The notes below the pieces were generated by a model that saw nothing but the letters and a program-made list of their open reading frames with translations, did no database searches and was not told where the DNA came from. DNA of 64,000 bases from positions 34,504,353 to 34,568,352 of the forward strand of contig NC_092639.1 of NCBI RefSeq assembly GCF_039555335.1. The letters run 5' to 3'. The position numbers and the translations under genes were made by a program. This DNA is from Amphiura filiformis (taxonomy: Eukaryota; Echinodermata; Ophiuroidea; Amphilepidida; Amphiuridae). Shown one piece after another: positions 22,757 through 36,199 of the stretch (position 1 is the stretch's first letter; the number at the start of each line of letters is the position of its first letter).

Positions 22757-25189
22757 TAGATAGTTACTTCATCAATACCGATATCAGCAGTAGATAGCTA
22801 CTTCATCAACACTGATATCAGAAGTAGATAGCTACTTCATCAACACTGATATCAGCAGTAGATAACTACTTCATCAACACTGATATCAGCAGTAGATAGT
22901 TACTTCATCAATACTGATATCAGCAGTAGATAGCTACTTCATCAACACTGATATCAGAAGTAGATAGTCATGTTACTTCATCAACACCGATATCAGCAGT
23001 AGATATCAGCAGTAGATAGCTACTTCATCAACACTGATATCAGCAGTAGATAGCTACTTTGCCAATACTGATGTCAGCAGTTAGATAGTTACTTCATCAA
23101 CACTGATAGCAGTAGCGGGTGGCTAATTCATCAATACTGATATCAGCAATGGAGAGCTACTTCATCAACACTAATATCAGCATCAGATAGCTACTTCATC
23201 AACACTGATATCAGCTGTAGATAGCCACTTCATCAATACTGAAAGGAGCAGTAAAAACACTGATGTCAGCAGCAGATGATCAATTATTTAACACTGGTAT
23301 CAGCAGTAAATAGCTACTTCGTCAAAAATCAGCAGTAGATCGTTACTTCATCAACACTGATATCAGCAGTAGATACGGTAGCTACTTCATCAACACTGAT
23401 ATCAGCATTTGATAGTAATGTAACTTCATCAACACTGATGTCAGCAGTAGATGGCTACTTCATCAACACTGATATCACCAGTAGATGGCTACTTCATCAA
23501 CACTGATATCAGCAGTAGATAGTCATGTTACTTCATCAACACTGATATCAGCCTTTGATAGTAATGTAACTTCATCAACACTGATGTCAGCAGTAGATGG
23601 CTAATTCATCTACACTGATATCAGCAGTAGATGGCTACTTCATCAACACTGATATCAGCAGTAGATGGCTACTTCATCGACACTGATATCAGCAGTAGAT
23701 AGTCATGTTACTTCATCAACACTGATATCAGCAGTAGATGGCTACATCATCAACACTGATATCAGCAGTAGATGGCTACTTCATCAACACTGATATCAGC
23801 AGTAGATAGTCATGTTACTTCATCAACACTGATATCAACTCCGATATCAGCAGTAGATGGCTACTTTGTTAATACTGATATCATCTGTAGATCAACACTG
23901 ATATCAGCAGTAGATAGTTACTTCATCAACACTGATATCAGCCGCAGCTGGCTGTTTCATCAACACTGATATCAGCAGTAGATATTTACTTCATTAACAC
24001 CCGTATCAGCAGTAGATAGCTACTTCATCAACACTGATATCAGTTATGGTTAGGTACTTAATCAACACTAGTATCAGCAGGAAAAAAACGCTGATATCAG
24101 CAGCAGATGATCCATTAATCAACACTGATATCTGTAGTAGATGACTATTTCACCAACACTGTTATCAGCAGTACATAGTTTCTTCACCAACACTGTTATC
24201 AGCAGTACATAATTTCTTCATCAACACTGATATCAGCAGTACATAGTTTCTTCATCAATACTGATATCAGCAGTAGATGGGTTCTTCATCGACGCTGATA
24301 TCAGCAGTAGATATCTACTCCATCCACACTGAACTCAGCCTTACTGTCATGTTCTTAAACATCGGACTATTCCATTTAAAAAGCATCCCATTGAGGAATA
24401 TTATAGAATTCCATAACAAAGATAACCATAGATACCATAAATACCAATATCAGCAGTAGATAGTTACTTCAACAATACCAATATCAGCAGTAGCTAGTTG
24501 CTTCATCAATACCAATATAAGCAGTAGATAGTTACTTCATCAATTCCAATATCAGCAGTAGATAGCTACTTCATCAATACCAATATCAGCAGTAGATAGT
24601 TACTTCAACAATACCAATATCAGCAGTAGATAGTTACTTCAACAATACCAATATCAGCAGTAGATACCTTCTCCTTCATATTTTAAATAAAACCTCCCAT
24701 TGAGGAATATTATAGAAGTCCATAACAAAGATAACCTTAGATACCATCAATTCCAATATCAGCAGTAGATAGTTACTTCAACAATACCAATATCAGCAGT
24801 AGATAACTAATTCATCAATACCAATATCAGGCTCGGCAGTAGATGGTCGCTTCATCAATTCCAATATCAGCTGTAGATAGTTGATTCATCAATGCCAATA
24901 TCAGCAGTAGATAGCTAATTCATCAATGCCAATATCAGGCTCGGCAGTAGATGGTCGCTTCATCAATTCCAATATCAGCTGTAGATAGTTGCTTCATCAA
25001 TGCCAATATCAGCAGTAGATAGCTAATTCATCAATGCCAATATCAGGCTCGGCAGTAGATGGTCGCTTCATCAATTCCAATATCAGCTGTAGATAGTTAC
25101 TTTATCAAATCCAATATAAGCAGTAGATAGTTACTTCATCAATTCCAATATCAGCAGTATATAGCCACTTCATCAATACCATTATTATG

Positions 25190-25374
25190 TTTTCAGGGTT
25201 ATTAGGAGTTAAGAAAACCTAATATGATAATATTGGATGGCTTATTTCGCATGATACCATAACATATCGGATTCGTCATACAAATATCGAACTCGCCGTT
25301 GGCTCGTCCGATATTTTTATGACTCATCCGATATGTTATGGTATCATGCTCAGCCATCCAATATTATATCATTA
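25190..25374. mobile_element. Foldback insertion inside the array
   Basis: The arms TAATATGATAATATTGGATG, GCATGATACCATAACATATC and their inverse (GATATGTTATGGTATCATGC, CATCCAATATTATATCATTA) form a hairpin of about 155 bp centred near 25,297. It interrupts an array unit at ACCATTAT/ATTATCAGCAG. No coding capacity. Probably a small non-autonomous inverted-repeat element. Confidence 0.7.
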
Positions 25375-25969
25375 TCAGCAGTATATAGCCACTTCATCAA
25401 TACCATTATCAGCAGTAGATAGTTACTTCATCCATTCCAATATCAGCAGTAGATAGTTATTTCATCAATTCCAATATCAGCAGTAGATAGTTACTTCATC
25501 AATTCCAATATCAGCAGTAGATAGTTACTTCTTCAATTCCAATGTCAGCAGTAGATAGTTGCTTCATCAATTCCAATATCAGCAGTAAATGGCTACTTCA
25601 TCAATACCAATATCAGCAGTAGATTGTTACTTCATCAATTCCAACATCAGCAATAGATAGCTACTCCATCAATACCAATATCAGCAGTAGATAGTTACTT
25701 CAACAATACCATTGTCAGCAGTAGATAGGTGCTACAATAATACCAATAGCAGCAGTAGATTGCTACTTCATCAATACCAATATCAGCAGTAAATAGCTAC
25801 TTCATCAATATCAATATCAGCAGTAGATAGTTACTTCATCGATGCCTATATCAGCAGTAGATAGTTACTTCGTCAATACCAATATCAGCAGTAGATAGTT
25901 ACTTCATCTACTCCAATATCAGCAGTAGATAGCTACTTCGTTAATACCAATATCAGCAGGAAATAACTA

Positions 25970-26662
25970 TTCAGCAAACACAAAAACGTTTTTAAAACGT
26001 TTTAAATAAGTTATATTTTGGGTTTTGGTTTAGGTAAAAACAATTTAATAACATTAAAATGTCGGGTTATATAAAGGTCATGAAATCGTTTTAAAACGCT
26101 TTGTATGAAAACACACTACAACAATATTTTTAAAATGTTTTCGAAAAGTCATTGTAAATTATTTTTGCAAACATTTTTGGCCAAATATTTTGTCAACACT
26201 TAAATAACATTATGTTAAAATATTTGCACCCAACAAACACAGAAATGTTCTTAAAATGTTTTTACAAAAACGTTTTAATAACATTTAAATGTCGGGTTAT
26301 ATAAAGGTCGTGAAAACATTTTAAAAACGTTATTGTAAATATTTTGGGCAAACATTTTTTGCAAAATATTTTTTCAACCCCAAAATAACATTCTGTTTAG
26401 AATGATTTGTACCAAGTTTTCAAAAATGTTTTTGGAATGTTATTAAAACGTTTTTATACCCTTTATATAACCCGCCATTTAAATGTTTTTTATCAAACAT
26501 TTGTTTTTGCTGTGCAGTACATTACCAACAAATGATATTTAATGTCATGAAAACGTTTTATACCATTAATGTACCCTTTATATAACCCGACATTTAAACG
26601 TTTTCTGACAGCCTTTTATAACCTTTTGCGAATTATATCGAAAACGTTTTGTGTTTGCTGGG
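25970..26662. mobile_element. 693-bp TA-flanked MITE in the array, copy A
   Basis: The ends TCAGCAAACACAAAAACGTT and AACGTTTTGTGTTTGCTGGG are inverted repeats, flanked by TA at 25,968-25,969 and 26,663-26,664. Removing the element and one TA restores a normal array unit (AATAACTACTTCATCAATAC). The interior is built of AACGTTTT/AAAACGTT words and repeated GGGTTATATAAAGGT motifs in both orientations, with no transposase. A sister copy lies at 37,511-38,199. Confidence 0.9.
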
Positions 26663-26672
26663 TACTTCATCA

Positions 26673-26710
26673 ATACAAGACAAACAAACAAACAAACAAA
26701 CAAACAAAAC
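26673..26710. repeat. (CAAA)n tract recurring in the array
   Basis: CAAACAAACAAAC runs embedded between array units occur here and again near 28,801-28,826, 29,457-29,473, 30,096-30,111 and 33,578-33,595, each followed by AAATACCAATATCAGCAGT. The constant context marks repeated duplication of larger array segments. Confidence 0.8.
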
Positions 26711-27238
26711 AAATACCAAAAATCAGCAGTAGATAGTTACTTCATCAGTACCAATATCAGCAGTAGATAGTTACTTCATCAATTCCAATATCAGCAGTAG
26801 ATAGTTACTTCATCAATTCCAACATCAGCAGTAGATAGCTTCTTCATCAATACAAATATCAGCAGTGGATAGTTACTTCATCAATGCCAATATCAGCAGT
26901 AGATAGCTACTTCCTCAATACCAATATCAGCAGCAGATAGCTACTTCATCAATACCAATATCCGCAGCAGATAGCTATACTTCATCAATTCTAATTTCAA
27001 CAGTAGATAGTTACTTCATCAATACCAATATCAACAGTATATAGCTAGTTCATTAATACAAATATCAGCAATAGATAGTTACTTCAACAATATCAATATC
27101 AGCTGTAGATAGCTACTTCATCAATACCAATATTAGCAGTAGATAGCTACTTCATCCATACCAATATCAGCAGCCAGCAGATGGCTACTTCATCAGTACC
27201 AATATCAGCAGCAGATACGTTGGATGAACAGGGGCGTA

Positions 27239-27482
27239 GCCAGCTTTCTTGGTGGGGGGGGGGGCAAATAAAATTTCGGGAGCACAGACGAAAAAAATTG
27301 CAGTTGCATCATACAATACATAGAGACTGTATGTCTTCGAGCTTCCCGAAAAAGGCCTTATTGGGATGATGTGCGCGCGTAGCTCGAAAATAAATGGTAT
27401 TTTACACTATTTTCGCCCATTATCCGGCTGACAAGGGCTTTATTGTTACAATGTGCGCTGGCTACGCTACTGGATATGAGTA
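27239..27482. mobile_element. 244-bp MITE with CAGNGGCGTAGCCAG-type ends
   Basis: Begins CAGGGGCGTAGCCAG and ends CTGGCTACGCTACTG, an inverted pair with a few mismatches, with a G run just inside the left end. The homologous array positions near 31,350 and 36,690 lack it and instead have GAAGAACCCATCTAACAG, so this is an insertion, with loss of about 18 bp of target. Ends of this type fit a hAT-like non-autonomous element, but no clean duplication is left. Confidence 0.65.
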
Positions 27483-27840
27483 TTGATGAAATAGTCATCA
27501 GCTGCTAACATTGGTATTTATGACGAAGACATCTACTTTTGATATTGATGAAATTGTTGTCTGCTGATAATGCTGTTGATGAAGTAGTCATCTACTGCAA
27601 ACATTGGTGTTCATGAGGATTTTATCTACTGCTGATATTGGTGTTAATGAAGTAGATCTAATTGCTGACATTGGAACTGATGAAGAACTCATCTACTTCT
27701 GATATTGGTACTGATGAAATAGTCATCTACTGCCGATATTGATGTTGATGAAATAGTAATCTTACGCTGATACTGGTGTTGATGAAGCAGGAATCTGGAC
27801 CTATGACAATGATTTTAATCACCGGGTCCATTGCGATATC
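27483..27840 (-). repeat. Reversed block of array units, copy 1
   Basis: Units read as reverse complement (TGCTGATATTGGTGTTAATG, TGATGAAGTAGTCATCTACT). The homologous reversed blocks at 31,372-31,735 and 36,712-36,995 show that the block belongs to a duplicated module. It is more diverged than the forward array. Confidence 0.8.
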
Positions 27841-30800
27841 CTACTGATGATAATGGTGTGATAATCTATACTTTATCAGTACAAAAACAAAATATATGTC
27901 AGCAAAAGATAACAAATATCAGCAGTAGATACCGTCGCCTTCATATTATAAAAAAAACCTCCCATTGAGGAATATTATAGAATTCCACAAAGATAACCAT
28001 AGATACCATCAATTCCAATATCAGCAGTAGATAGTTACTTCAACAATACCAATATAAGCAGTAGATAGTTACTTCATCAATTCCAATATCAGCAGTAGAT
28101 AGCTACATCATCAATACCAATATCAGCAGTAGATAACTACTTCATCAATACCAATATCAGCAGTAGATAGTTACTTCGACAATACCATTTTCAGCAGTAG
28201 GTAGCTACTTCATCAATACCCAATATCAACAGTAGACAGTTACTTCAACAATACCAATATCAGCAGTATATAGCTACTTCAACAATACCAATATCAGCAG
28301 TAGATTGCTACTTCATCAATACCAATTATCAGCAGTAGATCGTAAATTTATCAATACAATATCAGCAGCAGTGAGCTACTTCATCAATTCCAATATCAGC
28401 AGTAGATAGCTACATCATCAATACCAATATCAGCAGTAGATAACTACTTCATCAATACCAATATCAGCAGTAGGTAGTTACTTCGACAATACCATTTTCA
28501 GCAGTAGGTAGCTACTTCAACAATACCAATATCAGCAGTATATAGCTACTTCAACAATACCAATATCAGCAGTAGATTGCCCACTTCATCAATACCAATT
28601 ATCAGCAGTAGATCGTTACTTTATCAATACAATATCAGCAGCAGTGAGCTACTTCATCAATTCCAATATCAGCAGTAAATAGCTACTTCATCAATATCAA
28701 TATCAGCAGTAGATAGTTACTTCATCGATGTCAATATCAGCAGTAGAGAGTTACTTCGTTAATACTAACATCAGCAGTAAATAGCTACTTCATCGATACA
28801 AAACAAACAAACAAACAAACAAACAAAACAAATACCAATATCAGCAGTAAATGGTTACTTCATCAATACCAATATTAGCAGTAGATAGTTACTTCATCAA
28901 TTCCAGTATCAGCAGTAGAGAGTTACTTCATCAATTCCAACATCAGCAGTAGATAGCTTCTTCATCAATACAAATATCAGCAGTGGATAGTTACTTCATC
29001 AATGCCAATAACAGCCACTAGTAGATAGCTACTTCATCAATGCCAATATCAGCAGTAGATAGTTACTTCATCAATTCCAATATCAGCTGTAGATAGTTAC
29101 TTCATCAATTCCAATATAAGCAGTATATAGTTACTTCATCAATTCCAATATCAGCAGTAGATAGCTACTTCATCAATACCATTGTCAGCAGTTGGTAGCT
29201 ACTTCATCAATACCCAATATCAACAAGAGACAGTTACTTCAACAATACCAATATCAGCAGTATATAGCTACTTCAACAATACCAATATCAGTAGTAGATA
29301 GTTACTTCATCAATACCAATATCAGCAGTAGATAGTTACTTCATCAATATCAATATCAGCAGTAGATATTTACTTTATCGATGTCAATATCAGCAGTAGA
29401 TAGTTACTTCATTAATACCAATATCAGCAGCAAACAGCTACTTCATCAAGTACAGAACAAACAAACAAACAAAACAAATACCAATATCAGCAGTAGATAG
29501 TTACTTCATCAATACCAATATCATCAGTAGATAGCTACTTCATCAATACCAATATCAGCAGCAGATAGTTACTTCATCAATACCAATATCAGCAGTAGAT
29601 AGTTACTTCATCAATACCAATATCATCAGTAGATAGCTACTTCATCAATACCAATATCAGCAGTAGATAGTTACTTCATCAATACCAATATCAGCAGTAG
29701 ATAGTTACTTCATTAATACCAATATCAGCAGTAGATAGTTACTTCATCAATACCAATATCAGCAGTAGATAGTTACTTCATCAATACCAATATCAGCAGT
29801 AGATAGTTACTTCATCAATACCAATATCAGCAGTAGATGGCTACTTCATCAATACCAATATCAGCAGTAGATAGTTACTTCATCAATACCAATATCAGCA
29901 GTAGATAGTTACTTCATCAATACCAATATCAGCAGTAGATAGTTACTTCATCAATACCAATATCAGCAGTAAATAGCTACTTCATCAATATCAATATCAG
30001 CAGTAGATATTTACTTTATCGATGTCAATATCAGCAGTAGATAGTTACTTCATTAATACCAATATCAACAGCAAATAGCTACTTCATCAATACAGAACAA
30101 ACAAACAAACAAATACCAATATCAGCAGTAGATAGTTACTTCATCAATTCCAACATCAGCAGTAGATAGCTTCTTCATCAATACAAATATCAGCAGTGGA
30201 TAATTACTTCAACAATACCAATATCAGCAGTAGATAGCTACTTCATCAATACCAATATCAGCAGTAGAAAGTTACTTCATCAACACCAATATCAGCAGTA
30301 GATAGTTTAATACTTCATCAACACCAATATTAGCAGCAGATAGCTACTTCATCAATTCAATATCAGCAGTAGATCTTTACTGCATCAATACCAATTTCAG
30401 CAATAGATAGCTACGTCACCAATACCAATATCAGCAGTGGGTAGCTACTTCATCAATTCCAATATCAGCAGTAGATAGCTACTTCATCAATACCAATATC
30501 AGCAGCAGATAGTTACTTCAACAATATCAATATCAGCAGTAGATAGCTACTTCATCATTACCAATATCAAAAGTAGATAGTTACTTCATCAATACCAATA
30601 TCAGCAGATGGCTACTTCATCATTACCAATATCAGCAGCAGATATAGCTAACTTCACATATCAGCAGCAGATAGTTACTTCATTAATACAAATATCAACA
30701 GTTGATAGCTAGTTAATCAATTCAAATATCAGCAGTAGCTAGTTACTTCATCAATACCAATATCAGCGGCAGATAACTTCTTCATCAATACCAATATCAG

Positions 30801-31371
30801 CAGCAGATAGCTACTTCATCAATACCAATATCCGCAGCAGATAGCTATACTTCATCAATTCTAATTTCAACAGTAGATAGTTACTTCATCAATACCAATA
30901 TCAACAGTATATAGCTAGTTCATCAATACCAATATCAGCAATAGATAGTTACTTCAACAATATCAATATCAGCTGTAGATAGCTACTTCATCATTACCAA
31001 TATCAGCAGTAGATATAGCTAACTTCACATATCAGCAGCAGATAGTTACTTCATCAATACAAATATCAACAGTAGATAGCTAGTTAATCAATTCCAATAT
31101 CAGCAGTAGCTAGTTACTTCATCAATACCAATATCAGCGGCAGATAACTTCTTCATCAATACCAATATAAGCAGTAGATAGCTACTTCATCCATACCAAT
31201 ATCAGCAGCAGATGGCTACTTCATCAATGCCAATATCAGCAGTAGATGGCTACTTCATCAATACCAATATCAGCAGTACATAACTACTTCATCAATACCA
31301 ATATAAGCAGTATATGGCTACTTCATCAATACCAATATCAGCAGCAGATACGTTGGAAGAAGAACCCATCT

Positions 31372-31735
31372 AACAGTTGATATGAGTATTGATGAAATAG
31401 TCATCTGCTGCTAACATTGGTATTTATGACGAAGATATCTACTATTGATATTGACGAAAATGTTGTCTGCTGATAATGCTGTTGATGAAGTATATTAGTC
31501 ATCTACTGCAAACATTGGTGTTCATGAAGATGTTATCTACTGCTGATATTGGTGTTAATGAAGTAGTCATCGAACTGCTGATATTGGAACTGATGAAGAA
31601 CTCATCTACTTCTGATATTGGCACTGATGAAATAGTCATCTACTGCCGATATTGATGTTGATGAGGAAGTCATCTTTTGCTGATTTTGATGAAATAGTAA
31701 TCTTATGCTGATACGGGTGTTGATGAAGCAGGAAT
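31372..31735 (-). repeat. Reversed block of array units, copy 2
   Basis: Same order of reversed variant units as at 27,483, entered through GCAGATACGTTGGAAGAAGA. It is followed here by unique sequence absent from the copy at 36,712. Confidence 0.8.
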
Positions 31736-32690
31736 CTGACATGATGCAGTCATGTCTACAGTAGAATTCATCTCGACCTTTGCAGGACTTAAACCCCATT
31801 AAAAGCTATTAAACCAAGATAACACTCATTGAAGCAGCTCAACTGATTAAATCAGATCTTCTCTGGTTGTGCACAAGTGTCTGTTTTACATGTGCGACAT
31901 CGCAATAAAGCTGGTATTATAGCTTCAGTTGGGTAACCGATTATAAAGGAAACGAAAGGAAACAATGGTATGTGTACCTTTGTTCACGAAATGAGACAAT
32001 GACCTGCTTTTTGTTAACCAGCATTCTTCAAAATGAGCAACATAATGATTGTTGACTTAACACGGTTTGGAAATAATTTCTTCATATTTTTGGTGTTATC
32101 TGTCGTTTACATATCCTTCCTAAAACACAAAAGTGCGACCCTCTCCAAACATCTAAATTAGCTCAAAATTTAGGACATGTTACAAAACTATATTTTCTAG
32201 AACCTATTTAGAATAGTTTAAATGTAGCTTGTACCGTTTTTTGTGGCATCCTTCAGAACGGAGCGGTCCGTTACCAATATAGCTCAATATTTTCGGTCAA
32301 ATCTCCATTCAATTAACACGGGGAGTTGGCTAGCTATGAGCTAGCTATGCTTTGCCCTCACTCATATTTTACAAAAGTGCGACCATTTCTGAACATCTAA
32401 CCTAGCTGTAATTTTAGGTCATGTTAGAGAAACATATTTGCTAGAAGTTTGGAGAATAAATTAAATATTGGCTGGTTATTTTTCACACAGTGATGTTAAC
32501 TAGGCTAGTGTCCATTCTTCCAACATACATCATTTGTAGAGGTCACGTGTCAATGGTGAGAGCACTGTGTATTGTGTATAGGAAAACAGACAGTAACTGC
32601 AGTATGGACCCATGACAGTGATTTTAATCATCTATTCTACTGATGATAATGGTGTGATAATCTATACTTTATCAGTACAAAAACAAATAT
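31736..32690. other. Unique spacer inside the array with a local duplication
   Basis: Not made of array units. It contains two diverged copies, about 240 bp apart, of a stretch starting ACAAAAGTGCGACC and including TTTAGGNCATGTTA (about 32,128-32,215 and 32,371-32,455). No gene recognised. The right part (from TGACAGTGATTTTAATCA to AAATATGTCAGCAAAAGATA) is shared with 27,806-27,910. The module copy at 36,995 lacks this spacer. Confidence 0.6.
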
Positions 32691-32901
32691 GTCAGCAAAA
32701 GATACCAAATATCAGCAGTAGATACCTTCTCCTTCATCAATATCAGCTGAGCTTCTTTATCAGTACCAATACCAGCTGTAGATGAATACTTGTTGTGGGA
32801 CGCTTTATTCACTAAAATCCGCATTCGATTTCAAAATGAAATTTGAAATAGACAAAAAGTATATTGTATTAATAACACACTTTCTCTCTTAAAACTCATG
32901 G

Positions 32902-32974
32902 GCCTCGTTGGCGCAGTCGGCAGCGCGTCAGTCTCATAATCTGAAGGTCGTGAGTTCGAGCCTAACATGGGGCA
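32902..32974 (+). tRNA. tRNA-Met (CAT), elongator type, copy 1
   Basis: 73 nt folding as a standard cloverleaf: acceptor GCCTCGT with ATGGGGC and discriminator A, D-arm within GCGCAGTCGGCAGCGC, anticodon loop CTCATAA, T-arm GTGAG-TTCGAGC-CTAAC. It matches the conserved animal elongator tRNA-Met. The T stem has one mismatch (G opposite A) and the acceptor a G-T pair, so it may be weakened. No intron. TTTTTT follows within 8 nt as a Pol III terminator. Compared with the copy at 37,200 this one carries two substitutions. Confidence 0.88.
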
Positions 32975-32978
32975 CTGA

Positions 32979-32985
32979 GTTTTTT
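32979..32985 (+). terminator. Pol III T-run after tRNA-Met copy 1
   Basis: TTTTTT directly downstream of the tRNA; the same GAGTTTTTTCTTCCCTACGC context follows all three copies. Confidence 0.7.
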
Positions 32986-34282
32986 CTTCCCTACGCGTCA
33001 GTAACTTTTTTTAAACATTTTTTTTAAATTCTAATCAGAAAACTTCAGAAATATAATTTTTTTTTTTTGCTCATAACTATATATGTCTTTTTTCTGTTTT
33101 CTCAATATCAAAAAATATCAACATTTATAAACAAAGCAACAGGTAGCTATTTTATCAATACCAATATCAGAAGTAGATATTTACTTCATTAAAACCAATA
33201 TCAACACTGAGCAGTAGATAACTACTTCATCAAAACCATTTTAAGCAGTAGATATCTATTTTATCAATACCAATATCAGCAGTAGATAGTTACTTCATCA
33301 ATTCCAACATCAGCAGTATATAGTTACTTCATCAATTCCAATATCAGCAGTAGATAGTTACTTCATCAATACAATATCAGCAGTAGATAGTTACTTTATC
33401 AATACAATATCAGCAGCAGTTAGCTACTTCATCAATTCCAATATCAGCAGTAAATAGCTACTTCATCAATATCAATATCAGCAGTAGATATTTACTTTAT
33501 TGATGTCAATATCAGCAGTAGATAGTTACTTCATTAATACCAATATCAGCAGCAAATAGCTACTTCATCAATACAGAACAAACAAACAAACAAAACAAAT
33601 ACCAATATCAGCAGTAGATAGTTACTTCATCAATACCAATATCAGCAGTAGATAGTTACTTCATCAATTCCAACATCAGCAATATATAGTTACTTCATCA
33701 ATTCCAATATCAGCAGTAGATAGCTTCTTCATCAATACAAATATCAGCAGAGGATAGTTACTTCATCAATGCCAATATCAGCCACCAGTAGATAGCTACT
33801 TCATCAATGCCAATATCAGCAGTAGATAGTTACTTCATCAATTCCAATATCAGCTGTAGATAGTTACTTCATCAATTCCAATATAAGCAGTAGATAGTTA
33901 CTTCATCAATTCCAATATCAGCAGTAGATAGCTACTTCATCAATACCATTGTCAGCAGTAGATAGCTACTTCATCAATACCAATATCAGCAGTAGAAAGT
34001 TACTTCATCAATACCAATATCAGCAGTAGATAGTTACTTCATCAACACCAATATTAGCAGCTGATAGCTACTTCATCAATTTCAATATCAGCAGTAGATC
34101 TTTACTTCATCAATACCAATTTCAGCAATAGATAGCTACGTCATCAATACCAATATCAGCAGTGGGTAGCTACTTCATCAATTCCAATATCAGCAGTAGA
34201 TAGCTACTTCCTCAATACCAATATCAGCAGCAGATAGCTACTTCATCAATACCAATATCCGCAGCAGATAGCTATACTTCAT

Positions 34283-36199
34283 ATTCATGTTCTTCATATT
34301 CATGGTTTATTAAAAGACACGGTAGCAGCTAAAAGCTGAATTGCTGTGAAATTTACAATCATTAAAAAACAACAAAAAGCATGACATAGATTTAAATATC
34401 AGAAAATATCACTTAGACGGGTACTACACCCCTCGATAAACCTGCGTCCACTCTCGCATCCCTCCCAAAAACCAACAACACAGTGGCAACAAGAGTCATG
34501 CACATCACAGGGGCAAGGAATCCAACCACCACACCGGAATCCCAGTGACCCAAGACAAGCGGTCCGTTATTCATGATAAGAAATAAGGTACCGATAGGAT
34601 GAACCCCGTTTCCCATCATATACACTGAACCGCCCGTCCCGAGCCACCGTAACCCCAGTGCAGCAATTGGACCCCCGCCCCAACAACATACACAACCCCC
34701 GCCACCAGTGTGCTACTACTTTCTGAGACAAATGCAAAAATAGTCACAAATCAACCACAGGGGTGCAGTACCCCCTTAAAGTACACAAAATAAACCAAGG
34801 GGCGAAACCTCATCCTGTAACCAGAACCCACAGAAAGAGAGGTCCGCAGCTAAAAGTGCGGTCAACTGGACCCGGGAAAATGGTGGAAAGGAGGTGGTTT
34901 CACCCCAAGGATAAACTTATTCAAATAGTAATGACCAATAAATATGATATTGCACGTGAAGAAATACATTATTCAAAATAAATAACAGTAAAAAGAAGGA
35001 GTCGTGTTGGGGCGAGTCATCATGATCCCAGAGGGGTGAGAGAGAAAGAGATGGAAAAAAGCACCAAACCCCTAATGAGGGCATGACCACTCGCTCCAAA
35101 GCAACTACACCAATAAAACATATCAAAGCATACAAGAAGATCAAAAGTTTAAATACTATTGCACGTATGGAATATATATAAAAGATGTAACACAGGCATT
35201 GTAAACAAAAGCGACACATGGTTAAATTGTTGAAATGCACATCAGGTATGAAAACATCACTATAAAAAAGGTTGGTACATATTGCAGTTAAGAGTTCAGC
35301 AGTCTGGTTAGGTAAGGTATTGCACTATCATAATATCGTTTGGTTTTCCAAGTTTGGGTTGTAAGTTTGTGAGCTCCACGCAAGTTTCTGCCATGGGCAG
35401 AACGCCTATCAGTAGGTAACCAGTCACGGAAGGTTGGGTCTTCAAGTAATTTTTGGCAAAGTCAAGACATATTTGATGCCTTCTTGTAGCCAACGAATCT
35501 AGGGAGCATACTTGGAGTGCATCATGATAAGATATGTATTGTTGACGCAACATGATTCTCAGTGCCCGCTTCTGGACTCTTTCTAAAGCAGCGGATTGAA
35601 CATTTGTGAGACTGCTATGCCACACAGGGACCGAGTACTCTAGCAGTGGTCTGATGAAGCCAACGTAAATGGTGATCAGATCTTGCAGGGGCAAGTTAAA
35701 CCGCTTAAGAGTAGTTAACATGAACAATCTACCTGCAGCACGTTTTATGACACTGTTGATATGAATGTCCCACTTTAAGTCACTGCTGATCTGAACACCC
35801 AATACCTTGACAACATCAACCTCTGCTAATTGCTGATTGCATAATAATAGCGGAGAAGGTGTGACTGGTGATTTAGAAAAACCAACCATCATCGACATGC
35901 ACTTGGTTGCATTGAGTGACATATTATTGCTCTCAGACCATTGGTCAAAGTTATTAAGATGCTCTTGGAGATGACTTCGCTGGTTCAGCCTACATTTCTC
36001 CACTAGTGTGATATCATCTACATATTTCAGTGCAGAAATTTGCTGAACATTGGAGATGGCAGCATCATTGTTTAACACTAAGAATGAACCTGGGCCAACC
36101 AAGGTACCTTGTGGAACACCCCCTTTCAGGGTTCTCCAACTAGAAGTGATAGACTGGTAACGCACACACTGAGACCTATTGCTAAGAAAATCGCACAAC
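34283..36199 (-). mobile_element. 5'-truncated non-LTR retrotransposon (CR1/L2/Jockey-like LINE)
   Basis: A 1.9-kb insertion, on the minus strand, between array units (ATACTTCAT on one side, CATCAATTCTAATTTC on the other; the uninterrupted sequence is seen at 26,970). It holds a reverse transcriptase C-terminal frame (35,308-36,198), then about 1 kb of 3' untranslated sequence ending with AATAAA and a short tandem repeat of ATGAATATGAAG. Short 3' repeats instead of poly-A are typical of CR1/L2-type LINEs. The 5' end is cut off inside the reverse transcriptase, as usual for target-primed insertion. The flanking duplication is at most 3 bp. Confidence 0.85.
35308..36198 (-). CDS. LINE reverse transcriptase, C-terminal half (truncated)
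   Basis: 296 codons open from the truncation point to a stop. The start CDFLSNRSQCVRYQ matches the FL-x-x-R-x-Q-x-V motif of LINE reverse transcriptases, GGVPQGTLVGP (residues about 26-36) is the conserved substrate-binding motif, and YVDD (59-62) carries the two catalytic aspartates. Next comes a long thumb/connection region with WDIHINSVIKRAAGRLFML, YSVPVWHSSL and LERVQKRALRIML, all typical of the CR1/Jockey group. The enzyme would reverse-transcribe its own RNA at a nicked target. The N-terminal palm motifs and endonuclease are missing because of 5' truncation, so it cannot act alone. The frame is uninterrupted over what remains, which suggests a fairly young insertion. Confidence 0.88.
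   Translation of the reverse strand: MCDFLSNRSQCVRYQSITSSWRTLKGGVPQGTLVGPGSFLVLNNDAAISNVQQISALKYVDDITLVEKCRLNQRSHLQEHLNNFDQWSESNNMSLNATKCMSMMVGFSKSPVTPSPLLLCNQQLAEVDVVKVLGVQISSDLKWDIHINSVIKRAAGRLFMLTTLKRFNLPLQDLITIYVGFIRPLLEYSVPVWHSSLTNVQSAALERVQKRALRIMLRQQYISYHDALQVCSLDSLATRRHQICLDFAKNYLKTQPSVTGYLLIGVLPMAETCVELTNLQPKLGKPNDIMIVQYLT

Noticed and set aside
23772-27369. Open frames within the array (repeating ISAVD and INTDIS motifs)
   Set aside because: They are translations of the 34-bp repeat, which changes frame at every unit; no splice or start context.
34413-35240. Two minus-strand frames downstream of the LINE reverse transcriptase as extra genes
   Set aside because: They lie in the 3' untranslated part of the same LINE and show no domain.
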